Source: Kuschelorhynchus macadamiae
Lineage: Eukaryota; Arthropoda; Insecta; Coleoptera; Curculionidae
Assembly (NCBI GenBank): GCA_030620095.1
Contig: JAUTXW010002189.1
Span: 317,001 to 381,000 of the forward strand
Length of the DNA: 64,000 bases
Direction of reading: 5' to 3'
Below, one piece after another: positions 1 to 12,553 of this stretch. The notes under the pieces are model-generated. The model was not told where the DNA came from, made no database searches, and saw only the letters and a program-made list of their open reading frames with translations. The stretch's first letter is position 1; the number at the start of each line of letters is the position of its first letter. The position numbers and the translations under genes are program-made.

Positions 1-119
1 ATTTATGTATTTAATGTAGATTTGAGGTTTTAAGGAAAACAAGTAATAATACTCGTATGATTTTAATTTAATCAAATGAACAAAAAACCTACATAACATA
101 AATTTTTAGTTTATACAAG

Positions 120-1175
120 GTACCCCTAAATATGGAATAAATGTTAAACGGGGGTGATTCCTTGGATCATTTTAAGAATATTATATACAAGTTAATATAA
201 ATATGTGTCCGCAAATGATTCATTTTCTAGACACAGAGGTGTTAAAATAAAAAAAATACGATTTTCTTAAGTAATTTCGAATCATTAAAAGCTATTTGAT
301 TAAGATTTAGCACAACCGCCTAGGTATTTAAGGGCCATATTTTGAAAACATTTAGGTAATCATCCTTGACTTTCTGAACTGAAATGGTACGCCACTGATT
401 TAAAACAATACTAGCTTCATTGTTTAGGGCAAGTAAATATACACAAAAGTGTGTTTTTTTTGTGATTCGACAAGTCGTTTTCGAGAAAAAAAAAACAAAT
501 TCTCTTTTGATGTACGCCCCTGGAACCTTTGTTCCAGTTTTAGTTGGAGTCCGAATTGCTTAAAACTCTACAAAATGATTAATAATTTAATAATTACATG
601 TCCGCAAAGGACCCATATTTGAGATACGGAGTGTTAAGTTTTAAAAAAAAATAAATTTTTACACCATGTGTCTTAAAAATAGGATATTTGCGGTCATATA
701 TTTATTAAAATTTATTTTCCTATAATGATCCAAGGAATCAATTTTGTAGAGTTTTGAGCAATTCTGACTTCAACTAAAATTGGACCAAAGGAGCCGGTGG
801 CGTGCATCCAAATAGGATTTGTTTTTTTTTTCTCGAAAACGACTTGTCGTATCAGAAATACAAAGAGGCATGTTTTATGTATCTTTCTTGCCCTGTACGA
901 CGAAGATAGTAAATTTTAAAAAAAATCAATGGCGTACCATTTTTTTATTAAAAAATTTAGGATGTCGATACCTACGCCCATGGTTAAAATAAAAACTTTC
1001 AAAATTGCTCCAAATATCAATCAAATGAATCTTACTGTTTTGGAATTACTAAAAAAAATCCACATACACCCGGTATCTCGAAAATAAAGCATTTGCGGAC
1101 ACATATTTACATAAACTTTTTTTCTTAGAATAATACAAGGAATCACCCCTTTAATATTTACTCGACATTTAGTAT
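120..1175. repeat. Large imperfect foldback repeat
   Basis: The left arm (about 120-560) reappears inverted at about 735-1172. The outer part shares GGGGTGATTCCTTGG and TGTGTCCGCAAATG with their complements near 1090-1150. The inner part shares CGACAAGTCGTTTTCGAG (about 468) with its complement near 832-850. The spacer is about 170 bp. There is no coding potential. The outer motif (TGTTAAA followed by a G run and GTGATTC) also occurs in the foldback at 41114-41581, so this is a family. Arms are clearly diverged. Exact ends and target duplication were not resolved. Confidence 0.7.
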
Positions 1176-1494
1176 GTATGTATATATGTACATTTATAGT
1201 TGTTCGATATCTAGTTCTGTTTCGCTGTAGCTATCCTCATCTAAATTAAATGTAATCGGTTTTATTATAATTATATTATCCATCCAACTAAAAATTTTCT
1301 ACAGTTATCATGTGATGGACTGAATTTTTCCAACTACGTGGGAGAATATCAATAACACAATTTTTTATTAATTCTAAACAGTGGAACTTAAAGTTGGAGA
1401 AATATTTGCAGAGGTAACTTTTGATTTTAATTGGAGCTATATTTGCACTGTATGTCCCATTTCCTCTGCCAGTGCGTCACAAACTTAATTTTTT

Positions 1495-2276
1495 TTATAC
1501 AGAATGCCTTCTTCTTCTAAAAGATTTATAACATTCCTCAATATATATTTTATTCGCCGCCATGTAGTTTTGAATCTCCAATTTCGTGTTATTTGAGCCT
1601 GGACCCTTATGTAATTGGCGATTGTGATAGATCATATTGTCCATTACTATCATGTTTTTCTGAGGAATGTTTGGTAAAAGACAATTCTTGAGCCATTGTT
1701 CAAAAAGTTCTGCCGTGGTAGCTTCATGTTGGTCCACGCAGAAGTATTTAATATTTTTTGTAGGAGCCACAAGGCTTTCTGATCTGGCATATAAAATATT
1801 TATCGTTTTCCCTCTATTTGACGGAGCTTGATCCTTTCGTTAATGCTTTATGCGTGTTTTATTGGAAAATTTTTAGAACGGTATTTTCTTATCAATGTTG
1901 TATGTTGAGGACGCCTTTTTTCCAATCGCTATGACTTTTGTCAGTTGTGTGATATATGAAGCCCATTTAGGAAAAAACTCTCCAAAGGCAAGTGATGCCA
2001 GAGCTTATTTGGGTTTCATCGATAGTGAGCCGTTGCTTCAGTGTTTCTAAGTTCTCTTCGTAGGTGGTCTACACTTTTCGCCTTATCAAGTTCTTGTCTA
2101 GGTAAAGAACTATAAAAACTTTTTACATTTTCCCCAGCTCTAACAGATAAATGCTTTTTCTTCTCCGAAACACTAGAAGAAGCACCATCAATGTTTTCAA
2201 TGGACATCACATAATACTGTTTTATACATAGAATATTTCGTAAAATGATATTATACAACTGAACACTGAAATTCAA
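1495..2276 (-). pseudogene. Relic of a DDE-superfamily endonuclease transposase
   Basis: The minus-strand frame 1770-1495 holds a stretch with VMDNMIYHNRQ followed by KGPGSNNTKLEIQNY. This matches the second catalytic Asp region (VMDNAPYHS type) of the IS630/Tc1-like DDE endonucleases common in insects. The preceding LFEQWLKNCLLPNIP is the usual lead-in. A second open stretch at 2276-2016 is separated by stops and may be the N-terminal part. There is no complete catalytic triad and no start or inverted repeats were found, so it is dead. The element at 39668-42130 carries the N-terminal half of the same broad family. The family call is good for 1495-1770 and weaker for 2016-2276. Confidence 0.6.
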
Positions 2277-2837
2277 TTTTTCAAAAATTTATTTAAAATA
2301 GCTGCTATAGGTAAATATTGAAAACGTTTAAATTATATCTAGAACAGAAGAAATTTTAGATGTTTGTTTATTGCCAATCTCTTGTCTACACAATGGGATG
2401 GACCAGGTAGTTTTCGTGCAGTCCTTTAGTTAGAATCATTTTTCTTAAAATTTACTGTACATATTAGATGTTTAGGTACAGTATACAGAGTCTGCCATGG
2501 ATAACGGGGAGATGGTCAATTTGTGTACTTATATAATTACTATTTTAATACCAGATATCCCATATAAAAGTTTTAAAATGTGCTCGTTTGATCCCGTCTT
2601 CCTATCATAGCGGATTATGGCTGGTAAAATAGAATTTATTAAGGACTGCACGATTAACATTTAAATGATTTGCAACTTTTGTTTGATTTTTTCAGAAAGT
2701 AAAAATGTTTTAATGTAAATATTATCTCGCATGGATTTTATTTCAGTTAAGCTTCATTCCATCGGTTTTATTTTTTGCAGTAATGTAAAAGGTCTATTTA
2801 TCAGCTGATCTCATATGCTAGATAAAATTTAGTATTA
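2277..2837. other. AT-rich spacer, nothing recognised
   Basis: No open frame of note and no repeat with a partner elsewhere in the window was seen between the DDE relic and the mariner element. Confidence 0.5.
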
Positions 2838-2839
2838 TA

Positions 2840-4137
2840 AAGGGTGTCCAATTTTGACATTCCGATTTAAACTGGCCGCCATTTCTAAAAATCTTAGTTG
2901 ACAGTTTTCTTATAGTGACAGATGTAAAGAGAAAACTTTGCGATTAGTTGTGTCTTGGTCGACATGGAGCGATTATCCATCGAAGAACGAGTATTTATTG
3001 TGAAATGTCATTACCAAAATGGGGAATGTTTTGCTGAAACTGCAAGAAGATGCCGTACGCATTTCGGAAGAAATGCAGCACCATCTGTTAAGGTAATTGA
3101 AAATTTTATGAAGAAATTTTAACAGCTAATAGACAACATGTTCACAATCGTGGTGTCCGATCAGAAGTAAAAATTGCTGCGGTGAGGGCTAGTGTTGATG
3201 AAAGCCCGAAAATGTCAGTTCGTAAACGGTCACAGCAAGTCAACATTAAAAATCGAGTCTGCATAACATTTTAAAGAAAGATCTGCATTTGAAAGCATAT
3301 AAAATACAGTTGACTCAAGAAATAAAACCAAACGATCATGTGTCACGTCGTACGTTTGCTAATTGGGCCTTAGAAAGAAAGCAAGAACGGAACGATTTCT
3401 TTCACAAAGTAATTTTTAGCGACGAAGCTCACTTCGAAATTGGCGGATACGTAAATAAGCAAAATTGCAGAATATGGGGTGACGAAAATCCAAGAGAAAT
3501 ACTGGAGAAACGACTGCATCCAGAAAAAGTAACTGTGTGGTGTGGTTTTTGGGCGGGAGGTGTGATTGGGCCTTATTTCTTCCAGAATGAAGCCGGTGAT
3601 GCAGTTACTGTGAACGGAGCCCGATACAGGACAATGCTGACAGATTACTTGTGGGATGAATTGGAAGGTATGGATGTCCAGAACATATGGTTTTAACAGG
3701 ACGGTGCCACTTGCCATACCGCAGATGAAACACTGAATGTTTTAAGGCAGAGATTTGGCGATAGAATAATTTCTCGAAGAGCTGACGTTAACTGGCCGCC
3801 TCGGTCGTGCGACCTCACACCATTAGATTATTTCCTATGGGGCTTTTTGAAGGAAAGAGTTTACGTTAACAATCCTCGAACAACTGAACAGCTTAAAGTT
3901 AACATTACTCAAGCAATTGGACAAATTGGACAGAATGTCTGCGAAAATGTTATCGCAAATTTTGAGAAAAGAATATTAGCATGCCAAAGAAGTAGAGGGG
4001 GTCACTTGCTGGATGTCATTTTTCATTATTAACCGCAATAGTTGTACTTCAAAATAATATAATAATATTATAACATTTAAAGTGTTTTGTGTATTTTATT
4101 CCTAAATTAAATCGGAATGTCAAAATTGGACACCCGT
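2840..4137 (+). mobile_element. Full-length mariner-type element with intact inverted repeats
   Basis: The ends are a perfect 29-bp inverted repeat, 2842-2870 and 4107-4135, starting GGGTGTCCAATTTTGAC. Adding two further bases per side (AA on the left, GT on the right against the TT expected) brings the element up to TA dinucleotides at 2838-2839 and 4138-4139, the target duplication expected for Tc1/mariner. Total length is 1298 bp, normal for mariner. Because the ends are intact, it could in principle still be mobilised in trans, although its own gene is broken. Confidence 0.92.
2964..4032 (+). pseudogene. Mariner transposase, inactivated
   Basis: The ATG at 2964 begins MERLSIEERVFIV. The frame is lost near 3121, shifts again near 3250, and a stop interrupts after NIWF at about 3696. 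Read through the breaks, all landmarks are present. An N-terminal helix-turn-helix region spans about 2964-3290. The first Asp is in FSDEAHF (about 3417). The second is in QDGATCH (about 3700). The third is in CDLTPLDYFLWG (about 3813-3845), 36 residues after the second. The C-terminus ends at the TAA at 4030-4032, 75 bp before the right inverted repeat. The protein would have been about 350 residues, usual for the family. The catalytic residues survive although the reading frame does not. Confidence 0.9.
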
Positions 4138-6040
4138 TAGAAACAAAAAAATATCATCACTATTTACCTTGTTTATCTTGAAATTCCAGATTTATATTTA
4201 TAAATAAATATAAAATTTATTTTTTGAATATGTCTACATTATACAATTATGCAAGCATTTTCTTCAAATGTTAAAGATACTAAAAAATCAAATTCTTAAA
4301 TCGAGAATATTTTTGAACTAAATTTTAAACTTCCCATTAAATGTCTTAATTTATGTTTCTTCCTTGTATTTATTTTTTTAGGTTTCTTCTATATGTTAGT
4401 GTTAAAACCAGAACAGTTATTACTTTTTTGAATCTAGAAATAATCTGATTCCTTCGTCAAAGTAAGTGACAACCATCCCAGTATGTCTACTTGAAATTAA
4501 TACAGGAGATTTATACACAAAAAAGACCAGACATTAAAAAAGTTCAACCAATCATCTGGATTTTTCTGGAGCCAATTATATTTTTACAGGATGAAAGGAG
4601 GCGTATTGTGCTTATATTGTCAGTTTTGCAAGGAAAAAGGTTATTAATATAGGAGTTTATAAAATTGTACACAAAAAAAGGTTTGTAGACTTTTTTGATA
4701 GATACAATCGTTTTAAAGATACTCATTTGTGTCTGAAAAGAAGTTGTGCACACTAATAGATTATTTTACCACAACACCAATTATGGACTTAATGAATTAG
4801 TGACGAGGATCTGCAAATGCTGTATCTAAATAAATTTACCTTTTTAGAAATACCTCCGTTCGAAATTTCAAAAGAACATTAAGAAAGTTGAAAATGTGAT
4901 AATATATTAAGCTAATTTTTATATACCTACTGTGATCTATGTTATATGTTTTCAATTTTTTTGGGGAGCTAGCCCCAAAATTTTATAGTATGCTTAATCA
5001 TAGTCCAATTGTAAGGATTTTAATTAGACAGATAAATAAAATAAAATAAAAAAAACACAAATACGATCAAGCTGAAATGATAATAATAGCAAATGTCAAG
5101 TCCAACTATAACAATAAATTGCAAAGTTATTTCTGGTTTTAAATATGTAAAACTAAGTAAGAGTTTTAACAGTGACATATAAAAAACTAGAGATTACAAG
5201 AGTAAAAACGTTGTATTTTCTCCATTATAGTTTGGTGAATATACCAGCTATTTTCGTAAGGAAGGAACTGCTTTTTCCCCTCGAGTTTTTTTTATATAAA
5301 CATATTGGTGGGATCACAAAGGTTGCATTGTACAAAAGTCGGAAGCCATATTTTTTGACATTTGTAGAAAAACATTTTTTGTTACAGATACATAAGTACA
5401 GCGGTTTCTATTGTTCTGATTGGAACAAAACAATTTAAGTTCTGCATTTTAAAATTTTCAACAAAACTGCACTGAATACTTTCAGATGTCTATCCGATAC
5501 ATAAAAAAAGAACCACATCATATTTTAAGTCTTTGTAAATGTGCAATTCGATTTGGGAATTGAATCGTATGTAGTTTTTCTTAGCCTTGAATGTTTTAAG
5601 GTTTTCTTTTAATTATCTTCAAATTAGCACTAAAAAATATTAAATAAAAAAATTTAAACTTGTTAATCTGAAAAAATCAAAATAACAATTTGGTTTGGTT
5701 TATTGATTTATTTTTATATAAATGTTGAAAAAAGGCACCATGCCGCTCGCCCCCCTTTCGGTAAGCGATGTTTGAAAAGGCATATTTTGTCATCATGTTT
5801 TTCTCATTTATTTTATATGAAAAGTCAAAAAATATGACTTCTGGTTGTTGTGCAGTGCAACAACTCGGGAGTCAGGATTCCCTTCACTTTCTCACGAATA
5901 TGTTTCTACAATAAAGCTACAAAAATATCGGGTAGACTGACTCCCGTATTAGTGATAAGTAAAACTATTCGTTGGATGCTGTTATTAATAAATATATTTA
6001 AAAGCAACTTAGTTGAGAATAATTTTTCAATAATCTTCAG
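4138..6040. other. Non-coding stretch, possibly intron upstream of the exon at 6041
   Basis: No transposon frame or repeat partner was recognised. The open frames at 5172-5438 and 5850-6122 have hydrophobic, AT-driven composition with no family resemblance. If the exon at 6041 is real, the sequence just upstream is intron; a pyrimidine-rich tract and CAG at 6038-6040 support this. Confidence 0.4.
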
Positions 6041-6277
6041 GTTATCAGATTGGAGCGCCGCACAGTTCGTAACGGTCCAGGTTCTGGAACCCGTCTCCAG
6101 TCGGCCAGGTCTTCGTCCATAGACAGCACAGACGAAGATAGCAAGTTTGATGATCCTTCTTTAAGATTAACTATAGCTCCCGTGTCTCCAATCGAGCCCC
6201 CAAAAATCTCTTTTTCCGAGCTGGGGGAAAAATGTATACCTAAAGATGCGAATATGAATAATAAAGTCAGCGTATGA
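6041..6277 (+). CDS. Candidate terminal exon of an unidentified host gene
   Basis: A 3' splice site (AATAATCTTCAG ending at 6040) is followed by an open frame beginning VIRLERRTVRNG and stopping at TGA 6275-6277, 79 codons long. Base composition rises sharply to near 50 percent GC against an AT-rich background, and codons are varied, both signs of real coding sequence. The peptide is polar, with an RSSSIDSTDEDS segment, a basic start and a PIEPPKISFSELG stretch. It looks like a disordered cytoplasmic C-terminal tail, perhaps of a membrane or signalling protein. I do not recognise the gene. Upstream exons must lie outside the window or be too short to see, and the splice phase is assumed to be 0. 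No transposon family has this sequence to my knowledge. Confidence 0.6.
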   Translation, partial: VIRLERRTVRNGPGSGTRLQSARSSSIDSTDEDSKFDDPSLRLTIAPVSPIEPPKISFSELGEKCIPKDANMNNKVSV

Positions 6278-6648
6278 CGCCATGGAACGTGCTAGGGTAA
6301 TTGTCTATAATTGTGTTTACATTGATGATTTATGTGCTAAGTTTAAACATGTGGAACGGGTGTCGTTCATTTAGTTCTAAAATGTCATATTTAGACTTTG
6401 TCAAAAAAAAAATCCCAAGCTGTTGTAATAGGCTGAGCCGCACCATTTTTTATGTCGGTCCAGTTTATGGTTATATACTGTATATTAATTGTTGAGGCAG
6501 ATTTATAGTTTTTTGATGTCGATATTTGTTTGGGTATATTAATTTTTTTTCTACTAAATGTACCTAAACACCAAAATATCTGATGTAACTTTTCTTTTCA
6601 GTGACAAATTATCAAAGAGCCTAAATCCAAAAAAACTTTGTAAAATGT

Positions 6649-6654
6649 AATAAA
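6649..6654 (+). promoter_or_regulatory. Possible poly(A) signal of the 6041 exon
   Basis: This is an AATAAA about 370 bp past the stop codon, with a T/G-rich stretch about 20-50 bp downstream. The background is AT-rich, so AATAAA also occurs by chance, and several more lie farther downstream. Confidence 0.3.
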
Positions 6655-6969
6655 TACGGCATAACATCTTGGCTTTATTGCTATTAGTGAGTGGCAAAGA
6701 AAAGAAAAATGCAGAATTTTTATCCAGTTATATTTTTATGTTTTTCGTACAATTGAATTTTGACGTTTTAATATTTTTTCCTACGTCTTGTTTTTGTTTA
6801 TGCTATTTATATTGTACGGAGCCAATCTCAGAGTCTCTTTTTATCAAAGATATAATATTCATATCACCCAGTGGAGGAAGCTAATGAGGCTTTGTACTTT
6901 TCACTTAACCTAACACATTTTTATTTTGTTTATCAATATTCAGATATGATAAAGCCAATGTAATGAAAT

Positions 6970-7125
6970 TTCATTATTACATTTCGTATGCTTTATTGGC
7001 CAATTCGTTTTCACTCTTCTATCAAAGCTGCTCTCAATTCTGGCATGTTCGACAAACAGGTACTATTCGTTCTTATTATTTTTCCCCACACATACTCAAT
7101 GAGAGTTAAATCTGGGCTTCAAACA
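6970..7125 (-). pseudogene. Tc1-type transposase C-terminal fragment
   Basis: The minus strand from about 7115 reads PDLTLIEYVWGKIIR, then MPELRAALIEE, a stop, and KRIGQ. This is the end of a Tc1 transposase: the PDLNPIE-type motif with the catalytic Glu, then the LRAALIEEW-type helix. The N-terminal two-thirds and both inverted repeats are missing. It differs from the other mariners here, which have Asp as third catalytic residue. Confidence 0.75.
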
Positions 7126-7754
7126 TGTCATAGAATCTGTTTAATGCGAACCTTCTTTCGGTAGTCTGCTATTAGCGATGTGAAAAGGGATTAGCCTATT
7201 GCTTTAAATTATTATACATTTTTTAACAATAAATAGTAGATATTAGCCAACAAAATCTTGTAGAATTTAATGCATTTATGTAATATGATGAAATAAATTG
7301 ATCCTCAATAGCTTCTGGAACTGTACTTTAGATCTTAAGAGCTTCTTAGGGTTTGTGGCTCAGTTTATTCTAGGTTACCTATACCAATTTACCATAACTA
7401 CGTAAATATGGCTCATCATAATCCTGTCATTTATATGTTTGATTTCATAATTGTTACTTGGGGCTACCTAAAATTTAAGTGCTATTGAAAGTAAAATTTG
7501 ATAATTTGTTAACTACTGTATTTATGATAATTAATGCGTTTTTTTCTAATAATACACACGTCAATATTATATATAGATAAAATAAATATATACCATTATC
7601 TTTTAAATGAAAGGACCGAGGTATTTGATACTCCAAATTTTGCCGAAATTATTAATAAAACAAAATCAACATTCATAAAATGTATGCTCATTTGCTATCT
7701 TGATATTTAAGCATACGTTTCACAATCCTTTTCATTTTCAAGTTTTTACTACCT

Positions 7755-8770
7755 TATACAGGAATCTGGAGTTTCAGTACCAATATTTGGAAAGCTATTT
7801 TATTCATGGAAATATTAAAAAAAGTTCTCATGAACATGGATCAAGAAAAGCTTCGTTTCTAAGATACGAGTGTTAAAATTTCAAGCATTTTTTAGATATT
7901 TTTGAATTTGGTGCTCGATAATCTGTAATTTTAATGTCTTTAAAATGATCATAATGTTAGAAAGTTAAACAGAGTGTAAGTTTTTTCAGAGAGACACCTT
8001 TGACCTCTCCAAAACAAATGTCTTAACGACACACACTACTATAGGTTTCCTACTCTATTTTAAAAATTTAATTTCACTATTCCTTTTTTTGACACCTGAA
8101 GCAATTTAAAAAGATGTCTGTTAAAAACATGGACTTTTTTATTCGCTTTAACGTGTAATTTAGATAAAAGCTATTAGTAAAACTATCAAAACTATCCATA
8201 TTTCTAAACATTTTTTTAAAAGTATTTGAAAACCGTGCAAGATATCAAAAAAAATCCAAGAGACAAAATATTTGTAAAATAGAACAGGAATTGCGGTAGA
8301 AATACTAAACTAGATGGGTGTTGCTACGAACGTTTTTTGGGGCGATCAGAGCTATAAACCGGGTATCCCGAAGAAAATTACTCCCTCATAAATTTCGAAA
8401 ATGTATTATGGTCATTTTGTAGACATTACTTGTAGTTTATCGTATACCAAATTTGAATCAAATATCTCTAGAAGTATATGAAGCACATAAAAAAAGCTAA
8501 AAAATATTAAACATTTAACACCCTGTATCTTGAAAAAGAAGACCCTTGTTCATAGGAACTATTTTTAGTATTTCGCAATTTTCGGATATCCTGTATATGG
8601 CTCAACAAACAACAGGAAATATAAAAAACAAGAAAATATAGGCAAAGTAAAATATTATTTTGTCGTGTGTATACGTAGTCTTGAAATTGTAAATAGTTAA
8701 TTTGAATACATTTTTTTAAAACTTTGTACACTTTTGTGTCAAATAATTGAGATATGCAGGGTGCATTATT
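7755..8770. repeat. Old decayed foldback repeat
   Basis: The segment 7862-7952 (AGATACGAGTGTTAAA to AAAATGATCATA) aligns with the complement of about 8406-8530 (which carries CACCCTGTATCT). Matching blocks are broken by small gaps. Outer sequence with TATACAGGAATC (7757) and GCAGGGTGCATT (8757) suggests ends of the CAGGGTG type. No coding content. Confidence 0.5.
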
Positions 8771-11700
8771 GTTAGTATCTAAAACGTTGTGGTGACTTTG
8801 AAAACAGAGATGGATTGACTTGTAACTTGAATTTTTACTGATTGCAATACCATTTTCCGTTTTACCTACTATGTACTGGAAGTTTTATAAATGTGTTAGA
8901 TAACTCTGCTTTTGATGGTTGACTTTTAGTTACAAGCCAATGGTTTTTCTCTGTCCCATTTAATTTTATTGGCTATTTAAAGACATTGACTAGACAATGA
9001 ATTAATGTAAAATGTAGAAAATTACTGATACATATAAACCTAGATATAGTACATTTTGCTGGTTCTCTAGATATATAAATCCCAAATTAAATAAATTTTA
9101 GGGGCAATATTTGCGGTTTTTTCTTTACAATTTGTGAAATATGTAAGAAGTCAAAAGAAAGCTGGTAGATGCCTATTTCTTTTTTTCACAAAACCAAATG
9201 TTTGATTTTTTTTTATTTTGACTTATATATTCTTATAATAGAAAATTTTACAAACACAACTTGTTTGTTTTAAATTGTATATGTAAATAAATGGAGTATG
9301 TTCCAGTGCACTTGGAGAAAATTTGGTACTTTAAAATATGAAAGTGTTTAGAAATTTCACAAAAGAGTTTAATAAATAGTTATATTGCCTTTTTGTTATG
9401 CTGGGAAAATTGTCTGGTATTTTTACCTAGAGGACCAAGCAATTGTCTATTATTATTGTGTAGTATTTGCAAAGCTAGATATTTGCTCGCCAATTTTTAT
9501 TACTGGAACGGTAAAATATTTTTAATCCTAAACCGTAATTGAATGAGTGAATTAATCTAGCTTTTGTGCTTAAAAGTATTTTACGTTTTTGTACTTAAAT
9601 TTTTTTAATGTCTGTATTAATTCGATCTAGCTTTTTTCTATTTATTTATAGGACATTTGCACAATATTTTTTATTAAAGTGACATCAAACGAAATGCAAA
9701 AAGTAAAAATAGTGTACTAGTGAGATATACATGTTAGAGAATAGATTTTTTATTATTACCTAATGTTAACTAATATTAGTAATAAAGTTTGGCTGTATAA
9801 TTAGCGGTGATCATAACATGTACTACAAATTGTATTAATAGGGGCATATTATTGATTAAAGCAAAAAGGTGTATATATATTTTTAAAAATTGTGATGACA
9901 TCAAAAGGAATATTTAATTATTTTTTAATGAAGTAATTAAAAGTCGATACCTAGAAATGTATTCATATTTATGTATGTGTATTGTTTGAGTCAGTCTTTT
10001 GTTCGACTAACTAGATATTACTAAGAAAGTTGCCATTTTCTTGCAGTCGCATATATTAAAAAACAATTATTACTGAATAAAAAATATGGTTAAGAAAAAA
10101 TATTGAACACATATTTTTCTTTTTATCGGAATAGTATATCATATTAAAGCCTTGCTTTAGTGTCATGGTTTTATTAATTTTTAGTTGAAAATAAGTTTAT
10201 GGATTTGGTGATTGATTATCTTAATAGTTTTTATTTAAGCTCAACATATATTGTACTTTTTTGTTTTAATCAATAAAACTAGGTAATTGTCGTTTAAGTA
10301 GTCTACATGTGATTAAGTAGGAATATGTCATTCGAACTAAATGTGTCTCTGTTGCAAACATAGGCGAACTTTTTAAAGATTTTTTAGCTGCCCCATTCCA
10401 TATTAAGACTAAAGCATACAGAAAAATAAGAGTGATTATATCAGCATTTAAACAGTTTTTAGCGTGAGTAAATTAAAAAGAGTGCTGTCTAATTTTGGTA
10501 GTCAAGTTTTTAATTATTGTTTTGTGTATACTTCCGAAATGGATTGTAGATAAATAATATAACATTCCTTATTTCACAAAAATTATTTCTTTTATTTATT
10601 TTTCGATAGTCACGAACCTACAATTACTAGAAGAATATTCCTTTCTATATATTTAATTTTAATATTTACAAGGACTATTATTCTGTTTGAAATGTAATAG
10701 TTCGTTTTGTGTATCAATTTATTCTTAAGAAAAAAAATCCTAATATAAATTTATAATACTCAAAAAGAGATACACATGCACTACACAATAAATGTAAAAC
10801 ATGGGTGTGGTTATAAAATAATGAAAATAATTTCGTCCATTATTTTCCTTAAAACATTCTACTTTTATTGTTGGTTGGATTTTATTTAAATTTTATTTAA
10901 ATTATTCGGTATTATTTATTTTTTAGTGATCCTTCAGCTTTGTTATGTTGCAATAGTATTTGTTTTAGTATATTTGTTAACTGTTTTTTAATCCTAATCA
11001 ACTAAATTATTAATGTTTATTATCATTTTTGATGTATTATTTTTTACAAATTAATAAAAAATATTTTGAAAAAGGGAATAGTTGTTTATTTTATTTCAGG
11101 ATTAAACTGGAATTATAAAATTTGTTAGCATTTTAATTGTTAAGATCATTAATAAAGCAGTTGGATAAAGAAATGTGATAACTTTGAGATATACTAGACT
11201 TAAGAAAGGGATGGATTTTGGACGTTTACGAATCGCTAGACTAAAACATATAAAGCTTAATTTCCACATTGACATTAGTTTCTTCTTTCTACAACGGAAA
11301 AGAGAACACTGAATGATTATTGTGAAGCGGAAAATGTATTACAGAATTAACAAAAGAACCCAAAATTTTTACACAAAAAAAATTTAAAAACTCTGCATTT
11401 TAATAAAGCATAATGGCGGATCGTTTTATAAAACGAGAAATATCGTGTCATATGGTTTTCTACTGAGAGTATATATAAGTTATTTAGTTTTTCTTCTCAT
11501 ATTGTTGACCTGAATATATTTGTCGTGTAAGCCAGTTTCGAAAAATATCCTTCATAACGTTAGGAAGGGGTAAATGAAGTTTTCAAGAGCTATCTTTAAC
11601 ATTAGGGAAGTTTTGACAGAGATATAAATTGAAAACATTCACAACAAAACCAATTTTACAGATAGACATGACTGATGTTTGTACTGAATAATTTTTACCT

Positions 11701-12545
11701 ACATCAAGAATTTGGATTGAAATTACGCGACACGTGGGCGGGCAAGATTTTTTTTGTTTATTTCAGCGATTAAAATCATAGCGTTGGGTTTGATAGTTTT
11801 TGTGATTTTGGCGATTATTCATGACGTTCTTCCATTAATTTTAACTTCAGTGTTAAAAAATTATCCATGACTACCTGCTATCTGTTTTGTTTACTGTTAA
11901 TTTGGGTGCTTATTAAAGGTAAACAGTAAGTTTAGTTAGTAATCCTACAATCAATGGACAATACGATTTTGGGCAGATGTTTACGATGGAAGTAATTAAT
12001 ATCGTGATTAGATTCTTCACTATTTTCAAGATAAATAATAAAAAGAAAAAAATGTTTCAATTAATATAACAAAGTCATATTTAAACAAACAAAAAAAACT
12101 TAATCAAAAATATGACGCTAAAGATACTAAAGCACCGAATAAAGTTAATAATAACAAACCAATCTTTTAAAATTGCACACAAAAATGCCCCTTTATTGTA
12201 TAATAGGTTAAGACCCTACTATACAATAATGTCAATACAATACAATAACACAAACTCGCTTCTGTGGCGACGGCGACCCTGTATTTAGATTTTATGATCT
12301 TACTCAAAACAGAAACGGCGAAAATACATTTTTTTACGGTCTAAAATCAACACACGCATAATGACGCGTAGACCCGTAAGGATATTAAACAATCTTTATA
12401 AGACGCCATATTGTTTGACATCCTTGTCTGACATAGAAAATTTTCCTAAGAATGAATTCATGTACTGTGCATTACGCAAATCCATCTGTGACGGCCTTTA
12501 CTAGGGCCCTATTCAAAAATCAAATATATGATCTATTTATGAATT
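8771..12545. other. AT-rich non-coding stretch, no features recognised
   Basis: There is no long open frame, tandem repeat or transposon motif. It may be long 3' UTR or intergenic DNA of the gene ending at 6277. It is the longest stretch in the window without an obvious mobile element. Confidence 0.4.
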
Positions 12546-12553
12546 GTCTAAAT

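Noticed and set aside
5172..5438. 88-codon open frame as a possible gene
   Set aside because: Hydrophobic, AT-driven composition, no splice or start context and no recognisable motif.
5850..6122. Alternative frame overlapping the 6041 exon
   Set aside because: It crosses the splice acceptor and reads through intron-like sequence; the other frame ends cleanly and has coding-like codons.
12180..12320. Possible tRNA or structured RNA near the CGACGGCGACC stretch
   Set aside because: No cloverleaf could be drawn and no box A/B pattern fits.
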